This document shows, one piece after another, positions 1-9,165 of a stretch of DNA of 64,000 bases. The number at the start of each line of letters is the position of its first letter. Position 1 is the first letter of the stretch. The DNA is from CANDYO01 sp964627795 (GTDB lineage Bacteria > Pseudomonadota > Alphaproteobacteria > Rickettsiales > CANDYO01), in NCBI GenBank assembly GCA_964627795.1, contig CAZVLF010000007.1, positions 1 through 64,000 on the forward strand, in the 5' to 3' direction. Made by a program: the position numbers and the translations under genes. The notes under the pieces are model-generated. The model saw only the letters and a program-made list of their open reading frames with translations, made no database searches and had not been told where the DNA came from.

Positions 1-39
1 TATATAAGTAAACTTAATAAATTAAATTAGTTATAAAAA

Positions 40-249
40 ATGAAATGTAATTTTTGTGAAGTTAAGAAAAAAGATGAATTAACTATAAATCATAATTTTT
101 TCAATCAATATAAAGTTTCAATGGAATATATATATGAAAGAAAAGTTTTAGCGAATACAAAACAAAGCGCTCGTAAAGTTCTAACCAATTTTATTGCTAA
201 AACAATGGGTGTTTGCTCACATATAATTAATGCAAAAATAGATTTTTAA
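40..249 (+). CDS. small hypothetical protein (doubtful)
   Basis: An open frame of 69 codons starts at ATG and ends at TAA. The product is Lys/Asn-rich with two cysteines near the N terminus (CNFC) and no recognisable domain, signal peptide or membrane segment. No convincing Shine-Dalgarno sequence precedes the start. In DNA this AT-rich an open frame of this length can arise by chance or be the relic of a larger gene, so I keep it only as a possibility. The rest of 250-475 shows no gene. Confidence 0.2.
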   Translation: MKCNFCEVKKKDELTINHNFFNQYKVSMEYIYERKVLANTKQSARKVLTNFIAKTMGVCSHIINAKIDF

Positions 250-475
250 AATAATAAATCCATGGGTTTAATTTAATAATTCCTGGTTGGTTTCCCTTAA
301 TAAATTTATAGTAAGTGGAATGAAATTAGGTTTTAAAAAAAGATTTTAATAATCAAGCAATCTAGTTAATAAATTTTTTGTGTCAAACTTATCATATTAA
401 AGCTGTAGAGATCGACTTTTTAAATAACTTATTTAAAATAATTTGAATAATTTAACCTTTTTAAAGGTTTTATTT

Positions 476-1054
476 ATGGTTAATAAAATTCTTCATTTAA
501 GAATGTTTATTTTTAATTCAATCATATTTTTCTCTACGTTAGCTTTCTCTTTAGTGTATGAATTAGAATATCAGGTAGAAGCACGTAATGATATTGGTGA
601 CTCAACATCTTATATATATAATATAAAACTCGCTCCTCAAAAAATTTCAGCTAGAAAATTCTCTCAAAATATTGATGTTGAAGAATTATATGATCTTAAA
701 GAAGAGATACAAATTCTAATAAATCATAAAAACAAAACTTATGAAATATACTCCATATTTGCTAATGTAGAATATTATGATAAAAATATGTATGATTTTT
801 TAAAAAGGCTCTATGACACCCCCTATAAACATCTTTATAAGCAAAATCCTTTATTTCATGAATATTCTAAAGAATGTATATTTGGAATAAGCACAGGTGA
901 TGAGGTTAAGAAAAAAATTTCCAAAATTATAAAAGATAATAAAATTATATTTAGTCTTGATAAAGAAAAAATTTCTTCTATCACTTTAAGTAACCATCCG
1001 TTCCTGAAAAGCTTAAAAATATTTTTAGAATTTTTAAAGAAAAATTTATTATAA
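476..1054 (+). CDS. exported protein of unknown function
   Basis: About 192 residues. The frame is open from a TTG at 443, but ATG 476 is preceded by AAAGG with an 8-nt spacer, so I choose it. The N terminus is basic then strongly hydrophobic (about residues 5-25, IFNSIIFFSTLAFSLV), which looks like a signal peptide. The mature part is Lys/Ile-rich and mostly hydrophilic, with tyrosine-rich stretches in its middle. I recognise no family. It ends 6 nt from the 3' end of eno on the other strand, so the two genes converge with almost no space for separate terminators. Confidence 0.55.
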   Translation: MVNKILHLRMFIFNSIIFFSTLAFSLVYELEYQVEARNDIGDSTSYIYNIKLAPQKISARKFSQNIDVEELYDLKEEIQILINHKNKTYEIYSIFANVEYYDKNMYDFLKRLYDTPYKHLYKQNPLFHEYSKECIFGISTGDEVKKKISKIIKDNKIIFSLDKEKISSITLSNHPFLKSLKIFLEFLKKNLL

Positions 1055-1060
1055 ATAAAT

Positions 1061-2314
1061 TTAATTATGCTTTCTTAACTTAAATAGATCTTCTTCTATT
1101 CTAATTAATTCATTATATTTAGCCATTCTATCAGTTCTACATAAGGATCCGGTTTTAATAAACCCAACTCCTGTTGCAACCACAAGATGAGAAATAGTAG
1201 TATCTTCAGTTTCACCTGAACGATGAGATATAATTGCTTTATAATTATTTTCTTTTGCCAAATTGATTGTTTTTAATGTTTCAGATAAAGTTCCAATTTG
1301 ATTTAGTTTTATAAGAATAGAATTTGCAAAACCATCATCAATACCCATTTTAAGTATTTTAGAATTTGTAACAAACAAATCATCTCCAACTAGCATTATA
1401 TCCTTACCAAGTTCTTTAGTAAGCGCTTTCCAACCTTCATAATCATTTTCAGCCATCGGATCTTCAATAGAGATAATAGGATAAAATTTAGTAAGGTTAC
1501 GATAAAAATCTATCATTTGATTCTTATCTAATATATTCCCTTCAATTTGATATTTTTCATTAACGTAAAACTCTGAAGCAGCACAATCTAAAGCTAGATT
1601 TACATCAATTCCTGGTTTATACCCAGCACTTGAAATTGCCTCCATAATAAAATCAAGAGCTTCTTCAGTTTTACTTAATGCTGGTGCAAATCCTCCTTCA
1701 TCACCAACACTTGTTGCAAGTCCTTTAGCATTAAGAAGACTTTTTAAAGAGTGAAATATTTCCGCTCCCATTCTTATAGACTCTTTGGCTGAATTATCTA
1801 TATTGGGAATAATCATAAATTCTTGAATATCTATTCCGTTATTTGCGTGAGCCCCACCATTTATAATATTCATGTATGTTTTAGGGAGCTTATACTGAGA
1901 ATGATCTCTTTCTATATATTGATATAAAGCTATATTTTTGGATATTGCAGAAGCTTTAGCATTTGCAAGTGAAACAGCTAATATAGCATTAGCTCCAAGG
2001 TTAGATTTATTTTCACATTCATCAAGATTAATTAATATTTCATCAATATGGGTTTGATTAAATGGAGAATTACCAATTAACTTAGGAGCAATAATATTAT
2101 TTACATTTTCAATTGCTTTTAATACACCTTTTCCGTTATATCTTGCTTTATCACCATCTCTTAGTTCAACAGCTTCTAATATACCAGTTGAAGCCCCACT
2201 TGGAACTGATGCTCTGCCTATAGATCCATCTGATAAGCTTAAGTCCACCTCAACGGTTGGAAATCCCCTGCTATCTAATATTTCTCTTGCTTTAATGTTG
2301 CTTATCTTAACCAT
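1061..2314 (-). CDS. eno: enolase
   Basis: Enolase (2-phosphoglycerate to phosphoenolpyruvate, cytosolic glycolysis/gluconeogenesis), 417 residues, full length. Seen: the N-terminal SNIKAREILDSRG, the GASTG loop, SVGDEGGFAP (with the acid/base Glu), SIEDPMAEND, GDDLFVTN (metal and substrate binding) and SHRSGETED. The frame is open 11 codons further upstream, but the family start MVKISNI at 2314 is preferred. This start overlaps the 3' end of ruvC by 8 nt, so the two are translationally linked. It is the last gene of a nuoF-metG-ruvC-eno run. Enolase is absent from Rickettsia proper (established), which helps to narrow the host. Confidence 0.97.
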   Translation of the reverse strand: MVKISNIKAREILDSRGFPTVEVDLSLSDGSIGRASVPSGASTGILEAVELRDGDKARYNGKGVLKAIENVNNIIAPKLIGNSPFNQTHIDEILINLDECENKSNLGANAILAVSLANAKASAISKNIALYQYIERDHSQYKLPKTYMNIINGGAHANNGIDIQEFMIIPNIDNSAKESIRMGAEIFHSLKSLLNAKGLATSVGDEGGFAPALSKTEEALDFIMEAISSAGYKPGIDVNLALDCAASEFYVNEKYQIEGNILDKNQMIDFYRNLTKFYPIISIEDPMAENDYEGWKALTKELGKDIMLVGDDLFVTNSKILKMGIDDGFANSILIKLNQIGTLSETLKTINLAKENNYKAIISHRSGETEDTTISHLVVATGVGFIKTGSLCRTDRMAKYNELIRIEEDLFKLRKHN

Positions 2315-2807
2315 AATATTCCTTTTTAAAATCTTTATAATTTGCATGGCATATAGCCACTGCTAAAGCATCAGCTGCATGCTCATTTGTAACTTTAGCT
2401 TTGGGAAGAATTTTATTTATCATGTATAAAACCTGTTCTTTATTTGCTTTCCCCTGCCCTACAACTGCTTTTTTTACAAAATTTGGTGAATATTCAAAAA
2501 AATTTTTATTATGAAGAGCAGTAGTTAAAATAACAGCAGCTCTAGCATAGCCAAGTTTTAGGGAAGAAAGATTATTACTATTAACAAAAATATCTTCCAT
2601 CGCACAATGAAGTGGCTGATAAAGAGTTATTACCTTTGACATTTCATCATGAATAATTTTAAGCCTTTTATCAATTTCCATATTTGATTTAGTCACTATA
2701 ACACCTGATGAAACATAATTTACTATATTTCTATTTAAAGATACAATTCCCCAACCTGTATTTATCAAGCCTGGATCTATCCCACAAATTATAATTTCTT
2801 CTTTCAT
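2307..2807 (-). CDS. ruvC: Holliday junction endodeoxyribonuclease RuvC
   Basis: RuvC resolves four-way DNA junctions made by RecA/RuvAB during recombinational repair. 166 residues, near the usual 160-175. The RNase H-like fold shows its acidic active site: Asp11 in GIDPGLINTGWG, Glu71 in CAMEDIF, and His142/Asp145 in NEHAADALAVAICH. It starts 3 nt after metG ends and overlaps eno by 8 nt. ruvA and ruvB are not in the window, so ruvC is separated from its partners. Confidence 0.96.
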   Translation of the reverse strand: MKEEIIICGIDPGLINTGWGIVSLNRNIVNYVSSGVIVTKSNMEIDKRLKIIHDEMSKVITLYQPLHCAMEDIFVNSNNLSSLKLGYARAAVILTTALHNKNFFEYSPNFVKKAVVGQGKANKEQVLYMINKILPKAKVTNEHAADALAVAICHANYKDFKKEYYG

Positions 2808-2810
2808 AAA

Positions 2811-4322
2811 TTATTGAATCCTTGGAAATATAACTTTCGGCTCTGGAAGAGCTGCTTGAGATTTGATTGCAAAATTTTTATTTAAATTAGCAAAACTTCT
2901 TTCTTCTAGGGAAACTGAAATTTGATTAAGCATCTTATCCATAGCTTCAGGCATAAATGGAATCAATAAAATTGATATATATCTAATATTTTCTAATATC
3001 ACATAAAGAACTTTATTCATTGCTTCAGTATCTGTTTTCCTTAAGGCCCAAGGTTCCTTTTCATTAATATATACGTTAATTTTAGTTGAAATATCAATAA
3101 CAACATCTAGTGCATGGCTAAATTTATAAGAAACCATAGAAGACATATATTCAGCTACCTTATTTTCAAGGCTAAAAAGCAACTCTTCTTGGCTATAAAG
3201 TTCATTAATATTTACTTGTGGAACTTGGGCGTCAGCATTTTTTTGAATAAAGGCTAAAGTTCTTTGAGCTAAATTACCAATATTATTGGCTAATTCACTA
3301 TTTAACCTTATTTGCATTTGCTCTTTTGAAAAATTACCATCTGCACCGAAAGTAACTTCTCTCATTAAAAAATAACGAGTTTGATCTAAACCAAATTGCT
3401 CCACCAATTCTTTAGGGCTAACAACATTTCCTAAAGATTTAGACATTTTTTCTCCATTAATAGTCCACCAACCATGAGCAACTATTTTTTTAGGAAGTTT
3501 AATATCAGCTGCCATTAGAAAAGCTGGCCAATATATAGCATGAAAACGAAGAATATCTTTACCAACTATATGAACATCAGCTGGCCAGAATTTAGCAAAA
3601 TTATCTTTAGTTTCTGGGTATCCAAGAGCTGAAATGTAATTTGTAAGTGCATCAAGCCAAACATAAATAACATGATCAGGATTTTGAGGTATTTGAACTC
3701 CCCATTTAAAACTATTGCGTGAAACAGAAAGATCAGTAAGTCCTGATTTAACAAAATTTATCACCTCATTAAAACGAGATTCAGGATAAATAAATCCAGG
3801 ATTTTGTTCATAAAATTCTAGTAACTTATCTTGAAACTTTGACAAAGCAAAAAAATAACTTGGTTCTTCCACCCATTCAACTGGAGCACCAGTTGGAGCT
3901 TTCCCATCAATTAGATCTTTTTCTAAATAAAAAGTTTCATCGCGAACAGAATACCAACCAGCATAGTTACCAAGGTAAATATATCCTTTTTCCAGCAACT
4001 TGTTCCAAAGAGCTAAGACTCCTTTTTTATGCCTTTCTTCTGTAGTACGAATAAAATCATTATTTGATAAATTAAGAAGATTTGAAAGGCTTTTAAAAGT
4101 TTCTGAAACTTCATCAGTAAATGACTGTGGATTTAAACCTTTATTTTCAGCAGCTTTTTCAACTTTTTGTCCATGTTCATCTGTTCCAGTAAGAAAATAA
4201 ACCTTATTTCCTTTTAAACGCATAAATCTTGCCATCACATCACAAGCAACACTGGTATAAGCATGGCCAATATGAGGTTGATCATTCACATAATAAATTG
4301 GGGTAGTTATATAAAAATTCAT
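2811..4322 (-). CDS. metG: methionyl-tRNA synthetase
   Basis: Class I aminoacyl-tRNA synthetase charging tRNA-Met. 503 residues, the short form without the C-terminal dimerising tRNA-binding (EMAP-like) domain found in E. coli. Seen: ITTPIYYVNDQPHIGHAY with the HIGH motif at residues 17-20, the WLDALTNYISALG segment of the catalytic core, and KMSKS at about 292-296 (GEKMSKSLGN). The C-terminal third is the helical anticodon-binding domain, with KEPWALRK. It starts 11 nt after the nuoF stop codon and is followed by ruvC after 3 nt. Confidence 0.97.
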   Translation of the reverse strand: MNFYITTPIYYVNDQPHIGHAYTSVACDVMARFMRLKGNKVYFLTGTDEHGQKVEKAAENKGLNPQSFTDEVSETFKSLSNLLNLSNNDFIRTTEERHKKGVLALWNKLLEKGYIYLGNYAGWYSVRDETFYLEKDLIDGKAPTGAPVEWVEEPSYFFALSKFQDKLLEFYEQNPGFIYPESRFNEVINFVKSGLTDLSVSRNSFKWGVQIPQNPDHVIYVWLDALTNYISALGYPETKDNFAKFWPADVHIVGKDILRFHAIYWPAFLMAADIKLPKKIVAHGWWTINGEKMSKSLGNVVSPKELVEQFGLDQTRYFLMREVTFGADGNFSKEQMQIRLNSELANNIGNLAQRTLAFIQKNADAQVPQVNINELYSQEELLFSLENKVAEYMSSMVSYKFSHALDVVIDISTKINVYINEKEPWALRKTDTEAMNKVLYVILENIRYISILLIPFMPEAMDKMLNQISVSLEERSFANLNKNFAIKSQAALPEPKVIFPRIQ

Positions 4323-4333
4323 AGTTTATTCTT

Positions 4334-5599
4334 TTAATTTTTAAATTGAGCAATTCTTTCTTCAATGGTGGAGCGGAAATGTTTAATTAATCCTTGAATA
4401 GGCCATGCAGCAGCATCTCCTAATGCACAAATTGTGTGCCCTTCAACTTGCTTAGTTATTTCAAGCAATTGATCTATTTCTTCAACCTTTGCATTTCCTT
4501 CAACTAGCCGCATCATTATTCTCCACATCCAGCCAGTTCCTTCTCGACAAGGAGTACATTGTCCGCATGATTCATGCATATAAAATTTACTCAAACGCGC
4601 AATTGCATATATTAAATCTGTAGATTTATTCATTACAATAACAGCAGCTGTGCCAAGGCCGGAGCCTACTGCTCTTAAACTATCAAAATCCATAGTGATA
4701 GTTTCACATATTTCTTTTGGCAACATTGGAACTGAAGATCCACCTGGAATAATTGCTAAAAGATTATCCCATCCGCCAATAACTCCGCCCGCATGTTTTT
4801 CAATTAATTCTTTTAATGGAATTCCCATTTCTTCTTCAATGTTGCATGGTTTATTAACATGCCCAGAAATAGAAAAAATTTTGGTTCCTGTGTTATTTGG
4901 CTTTCCAAGAGATGAAAACCATTGTGCTCCTCTTCTTAAAATGGTTGGGACAACAGCAATTGATTCCACATTATTTATTGTGGTTGGGCATCCATATAAT
5001 CCAACTCCCGCTGGAAACGGTGGCTTCATTCTTGGTTGTCCTTTATTTCCTTCTAAACTTTCCATTAAAGCAGTTTCTTCTCCACATATATAGGCTCCTG
5101 CACCTCTATGAAGATAAACATCTATATCATATCCACTATTACATGCATTTTTACCAATTAAACCCGCAGCATATGCTTCGTCTATAGCATTCTGCAAGAC
5201 TAAAGCTTCATTATAAAATTCACCTCTAATGTAAATATAACAAGTTTTAGCACCAATAGCATAACTTGCTATAACGCATCCTTCTAATAATTTATGTGGT
5301 TCATTACGGATTATTTCTCTATCTTTACAGGTACCAGGTTCACTCTCATCTGCATTCACTAATAAATAGCATGGTTTGGAAGATTCTTTAGGCATAAAAG
5401 ACCATTTCATTCCAGTTGAAAATCCAGCTCCTCCTCTTCCTCTTAATCCAGAATTTTTAACATTTTCTATAATCCACTGCTTTCCGTGATTGAGAATATC
5501 TTTAGTATTGCTCCAATCACCACGCTTTAAAGCAGCTTGCAACGAATTATCTTCAAAGCCATGTAGGTTTATAAAAATCCTATCTTCTTGTTTTAACAT
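4334..5599 (-). CDS. nuoF: NADH-quinone oxidoreductase subunit F
   Basis: The NADH- and FMN-binding 51-kDa subunit of respiratory complex I, on the peripheral arm. 421 residues, full length. Seen: GLRGRGGAGFSTGMKWSF (NADH site), GAGAYICGEETALMESLEG (FMN site), and the N3 [4Fe-4S] ligands in SCGQCTPCREG with the fourth Cys in HTICALGDAAAW. The usual neighbour nuoE is not beside it; the gene instead leads a run with metG, ruvC and eno, showing that the nuo genes are dispersed, as is common in Rickettsiales. Confidence 0.97.
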   Translation of the reverse strand: MLKQEDRIFINLHGFEDNSLQAALKRGDWSNTKDILNHGKQWIIENVKNSGLRGRGGAGFSTGMKWSFMPKESSKPCYLLVNADESEPGTCKDREIIRNEPHKLLEGCVIASYAIGAKTCYIYIRGEFYNEALVLQNAIDEAYAAGLIGKNACNSGYDIDVYLHRGAGAYICGEETALMESLEGNKGQPRMKPPFPAGVGLYGCPTTINNVESIAVVPTILRRGAQWFSSLGKPNNTGTKIFSISGHVNKPCNIEEEMGIPLKELIEKHAGGVIGGWDNLLAIIPGGSSVPMLPKEICETITMDFDSLRAVGSGLGTAAVIVMNKSTDLIYAIARLSKFYMHESCGQCTPCREGTGWMWRIMMRLVEGNAKVEEIDQLLEITKQVEGHTICALGDAAAWPIQGLIKHFRSTIEERIAQFKN

Positions 5600-5770
5600 A
5601 TATCCATGTTTTATAGTTTTTAATTTGCTTCAAAGTATATACTAACAATATTAAGTTTCTCAAGCTTTTTATTGTGTATTGGCTTTAAAATACATCAATA
5701 TTAGCATATTCAAGTATGTCACTCTGTAAGGATTTAGGTAAGAACCTATTATATGATACAAAAACAAATA

Positions 5771-5806
5771 ATAAAAAAAGCCCGATATAACATAATACCG
5801 AGCTTT
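5771..5806 (-). terminator. Rho-independent terminator after the 11-mer repeat gene
   Basis: On the minus strand an imperfect hairpin (arms AAAGCTCGG and TCGGGCTTT with mismatches, about 5777-5806) is followed by a T-rich run complementary to 5771-5779. It lies about 27 nt beyond the stop codon of the gene at 5833-7428, the right place to end the TpsB/repeat-protein operon. Confidence 0.65.
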
Positions 5807-5832
5807 AATTGGTTTAAGATTAAAATAAAATC

Positions 5833-7428
5833 TTATTCTCCACTTAATACTTCATTTGAATATTCAAGAGGAATATTCACAGACCAAGTATCTTGAGAAC
5901 CTATAGTTTTATTAGCACCTAAATTTTTCTCACTTAATGATCTTGATGATTTATTACTCTTATGCTCTGTTTTTTTATCTTTTAAGCTTACTGGTTTTTG
6001 GGTTAGTAACTCGTATTTTCCAGTTGTTGGATTTAAATAATATTTTTTAGAGTCAGTAAAAAATTCACCTACCTTATTACCGCTATAAATAGCATTCTCA
6101 CTTACCTTTTGGCCAGCATAAATAGCATTTTCACTTACCTTTTGGCCAGCGTAAACAGCAGCTTCACCTACTTTTTGTCCAGTATAAACAGCAGCTTCAC
6201 CTACTTTTTGTCCAGTATAAACAGCAGTTTCATTTACTTTTTGACCAGCATAGTTAGAATATTCAGCTACTTTTTTACCAACTTCAGGAGCATATTCACC
6301 GCCTACTTTTTGACCCGTATAAACAGCAGCTTCACCTACTTTTTGACCCGTATAAACAGCAGCTTCACCTACTTTTTGACCCGTATAAACAGCAGCTTCA
6401 CTTGTTTTTTGTCCTGCATAAACAGCAGCTTCACTTACTTTTTTACCAGCATAAGCAGCATTTTCACTTACTTTTTTACCAGCATAAGCAGCATTTTCAC
6501 TTACTTTTTGCCCAGCATAAACAGCGGCTTCACTTGTTTTTTGCCCAGCATAAACAGTAGCTTCACTTACTTTTTTACCCGCATAAGCAGCATTTTCACT
6601 TACTTTTTGACCAGCATAAACAGCAGCTTCACTTGTTTTCTTGTAAGTTTCACTTGCAAATTTAGAAGTAACTTCTGCTGCAGCAGTACCCTGTTGGTAT
6701 GCATAATCAGCACCCTTTTCTGCTTGCTTATATACATATTCAGCAGCACCCTTTAACTGTTGATTAGCATAAGTTATATATTCGCCAGCTTTCTGAGCTG
6801 TAGCAAGTGCTTGAGCTGATATCCAGTAATAACTTCCTTTTGTAGAATCATCAACAAGAAATTTATTTTCTTTCTTATCTTCAGCTAACACTTTTATAGT
6901 TTCATTTTGATTTACAACACTTATTTGCTGTTGGCCAGAAACAGTGTTATTTGCAGCATTAACAGCTGTTGAATTTACACCACTTATTGGTTGTTGGCTA
7001 GAAACAGTGCTACTTGTAGCATTAACAGCCTTTGAATTATCAGTCTTATTATCATAAACAACAACAGCCTTTGAATTATCAGCCTTATTATCATAAACAA
7101 CAACAGCCTTTGAATTATCAGTCTTACTATCATAAACAACAACAGCCTTTGAATTATCAGTCTTATTATCATAAACAACAACAGCCTTTGACTTATCTTC
7201 TAAAGGTGTGGCAGGAATTTCATTATTATTATTTTCTACAATAGCTTTTGTAGTTGCTTCTTCTTCAACCATATTATCGTCATTTTGATCAGATTGAATT
7301 CCTCCTGCATCAACACTAGCTGAATCAGCCTCTGCGTGTGCAGAATAATTTTCATTGACTCCAAATATAGCTACAAAACTAAGCATCCATGCAGCTAAAA
7401 TATTTTTATTTAATATTTTCTTTTTCAT
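5833..7428 (-). CDS. exported protein with long 11-residue repeat array
   Basis: 531 residues. A signal peptide is plain (MKKKILNKN, hydrophobic core, predicted cleavage after SAHA, about residue 32). Residues about 80-135 hold four to five copies of a 13-residue unit DNSKAVVVYDNKT. Residues about 260-455 hold a run of 11-residue units of the type VYAGQKVSEAA, regular enough to form a long amphipathic helix, as in LEA group 3 proteins or apolipoproteins. The C terminus is hydrophilic. No TPS or haemagglutinin domain is visible. It starts only 29 nt after the TpsB-like gene, so the two share a transcript and this protein may be the transported partner. Function unknown. Confidence 0.8.
   Translation of the reverse strand: MKKKILNKNILAAWMLSFVAIFGVNENYSAHAEADSASVDAGGIQSDQNDDNMVEEEATTKAIVENNNNEIPATPLEDKSKAVVVYDNKTDNSKAVVVYDSKTDNSKAVVVYDNKADNSKAVVVYDNKTDNSKAVNATSSTVSSQQPISGVNSTAVNAANNTVSGQQQISVVNQNETIKVLAEDKKENKFLVDDSTKGSYYWISAQALATAQKAGEYITYANQQLKGAAEYVYKQAEKGADYAYQQGTAAAEVTSKFASETYKKTSEAAVYAGQKVSENAAYAGKKVSEATVYAGQKTSEAAVYAGQKVSENAAYAGKKVSENAAYAGKKVSEAAVYAGQKTSEAAVYTGQKVGEAAVYTGQKVGEAAVYTGQKVGGEYAPEVGKKVAEYSNYAGQKVNETAVYTGQKVGEAAVYTGQKVGEAAVYAGQKVSENAIYAGQKVSENAIYSGNKVGEFFTDSKKYYLNPTTGKYELLTQKPVSLKDKKTEHKSNKSSRSLSEKNLGANKTIGSQDTWSVNIPLEYSNEVLSGE
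6085..6645 (-). repeat. 33-bp tandem repeats coding 11-residue units
   Basis: About 16-17 imperfect copies of a 33-bp unit, each coding for a variant of YAGQKVSEAAV. Several adjacent copies are identical over long stretches (around 6155-6230, 6310-6400 and 6430-6510), so array length probably changes by slippage or recombination. One copy near 6255-6300 is divergent (GGEYAPEVGKKVAEY). Confidence 0.85.
7029..7197 (-). repeat. 39-bp tandem repeats coding 13-residue units
   Basis: Four nearly identical 39-bp units at 7029-7067, 7068-7106, 7107-7145 and 7146-7184, then a partial unit to about 7197. They code for DNSKAVVVYDNKT with only N/S and T/A variation, which points to recent expansion. Confidence 0.9.
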
Positions 7429-7457
7429 TATAAATTCTCCTCTAAATCCTTTCCCAA

Positions 7458-9122
7458 TTAAAACTCAAAAACTTTATTTACAAAGAAGCTATAATTGGTT
7501 TTTGCTTTATAGTTTTCTCCTTCAACCTTGTAATTTTTAGTGAAAGGAAATGCTGCTTCTGCTCCAAGGTTAATATCATGTCTTAGTTTAAATCTTAAAC
7601 CAAATCCTGCTGATTGAAGCTTTGAAATATCAGTATCAGATTTTTGTTCGCCTAAATTTCCAACATCATGGAAAGCATATGGTTGAATTTTTTGTACAAA
7701 ACAATCTTCTTTCATATATTTGTTTAATCTTAATTCTGTAGCTAATGCTGCAAATTTAATACCATCTAAAGTAGAATATGAATAAGCTCTACCAAAATCT
7801 CTTCCTCCAAGAACAGCTTTTTCGCTTTCAGGAACTTTATCACCAGAATAATTTAAACTAAAGTGATTATATAATTCTAAGCCTTTTGGAAGCGGTTGTT
7901 CACGGAAAAAGTTAAATCTAACTAATGAGAATTTTTTATCAATTTGATTATCGCTAGCATAATTTTCAAAAGTTCCACCTAAACCTTGAGCATAAGTTAG
8001 ATTAATTAAATTTTTAGCATGAAGTTTATCTTTAACAAGATATTTCACCCCAAAATCAGCGGTCCAATAACGTGACTTCGTTTGGTTATTATCTCCTGAA
8101 GTTTGATTATTTTTGGTATCACGATAAATAACCCCACCTTCAGCTTCAAGATCCATGTTAGCTTTTAGAAGTAAATGGTGGCTTAAACTTAATTTAAAGC
8201 TATTGCCTTTAGTAAGCTTATTAACTGACTCATCAAAAACCTTAGGTTTATCTTCAGAATGTGAAGCTGAAAAATGAACTTTCGTTCCTTCAGAATTAAC
8301 AACTTTTGCTAAACTAATACCAAAATCATAAAAACGATTTGGATGGTTAGTTGTAGATCCAAACACAGTTATAGTTTCATTTTTATTTAATGGAGAATAT
8401 AACTCAGTAATTACTGCAGTTTGATATTCACCAACTTCATTTAAACCATAGCTATCAACTCCAACATAAGCTGATCCCTTCTTTTTATTTGAATAAATAA
8501 CAAGCTCAATTGCTTCTTTATTTTTCTTAAGCTGATACTGGGTGTCAATGCCTGGTAATTCGTTCATTAAAGCAATGTAACGTTGCACTTTTGATGTCAT
8601 TGCTGGCTTAAGGCTAGTAATTTTTCTTGCATATTCTTGCATTAACTCATTATTTTCACCCTCTCCTAAAATTACAACATCATCTATTGCAGCTGGAACA
8701 ACATTAATTTTAATCATTCCATATTTTAAGTGCTTATCAGACAATTCTATTTTAGGAAGCAAATAGTCTAGATCTGTATAATGTTTCACAACTTTAGCTA
8801 AAATAGCCTGTAAACCTTCAAGATCTATTTTTTTTCCAATATATCCTTCAAAATCTTTTTCTAATTCTGAAGCTTCACCATTAAATTCAACTATAACAGA
8901 CTCAACTTCAAAAGGCTTAAAATCTTTTGGTGTTAATTTCTGCTGCGCTGAATAAGATTTCATTTTCTTGATAGCTTTAGTATGGATCTTCTTTTCCGTA
9001 TTATAAAGATCACCTGACTTATGAATGTTACCATGCTTCTTTGCAGTTTCAAGCATGCTAGCTGAAGCTAAAGCTGAAGTTGATATCAATGAAAGCGCAA
9101 TAAGATAATTCTTAAAGTTCAT
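7458..9122 (-). CDS. TpsB/ShlB/FhaC-type outer-membrane transporter
   Basis: 554 residues. Signal peptide at 1-22 (ALASAS). Residues about 70-145 match a ShlB-type POTRA domain (DFKPFEVESVIVEF, then the family-like IKINVVPAAIDDVVI). Residues about 215-554 are a strand-rich barrel, with the loop-6-like motif GGRDFGRAYSYS at 439-450 and a terminal Phe (KVFEF) as usual for outer-membrane proteins. TpsB proteins export a partner (TpsA) across the outer membrane. The next gene, 29 nt downstream, encodes an exported repeat protein. A good Shine-Dalgarno (AGGAG) precedes the start. BamA is the alternative, but there is only about one clear POTRA and the size fits TpsB better. Confidence 0.82.
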   Translation of the reverse strand: MNFKNYLIALSLISTSALASASMLETAKKHGNIHKSGDLYNTEKKIHTKAIKKMKSYSAQQKLTPKDFKPFEVESVIVEFNGEASELEKDFEGYIGKKIDLEGLQAILAKVVKHYTDLDYLLPKIELSDKHLKYGMIKINVVPAAIDDVVILGEGENNELMQEYARKITSLKPAMTSKVQRYIALMNELPGIDTQYQLKKNKEAIELVIYSNKKKGSAYVGVDSYGLNEVGEYQTAVITELYSPLNKNETITVFGSTTNHPNRFYDFGISLAKVVNSEGTKVHFSASHSEDKPKVFDESVNKLTKGNSFKLSLSHHLLLKANMDLEAEGGVIYRDTKNNQTSGDNNQTKSRYWTADFGVKYLVKDKLHAKNLINLTYAQGLGGTFENYASDNQIDKKFSLVRFNFFREQPLPKGLELYNHFSLNYSGDKVPESEKAVLGGRDFGRAYSYSTLDGIKFAALATELRLNKYMKEDCFVQKIQPYAFHDVGNLGEQKSDTDISKLQSAGFGLRFKLRHDINLGAEAAFPFTKNYKVEGENYKAKTNYSFFVNKVFEF

Positions 9123-9165
9123 ATATGCTCCTATAGTTTAAATAATATAATTTTTAGTTGATATT

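Noticed and set aside
4650..5187. Plus-strand open frames opposite nuoF
   Set aside because: nuoF motifs are complete on the minus strand; these are shadows without ribosome sites.
6109..6756. 215-codon open frame on the plus strand opposite the 11-residue repeats
   Set aside because: It is the mirror of the 33-bp repeat array; the product is only repeats of INSSFTYFL type, without a ribosome site. The minus frame has a signal peptide and fits an operon.
6984..7244. Open frames on both strands across the 39-bp repeats
   Set aside because: Low-complexity shadows of the repeat; both repeat simple motifs and have no start signals.
5833..7428. CRISPR-like regular repeats
   Set aside because: The 33-bp and 39-bp units are directly adjacent coding repeats with no unique spacers; no cas genes are present.
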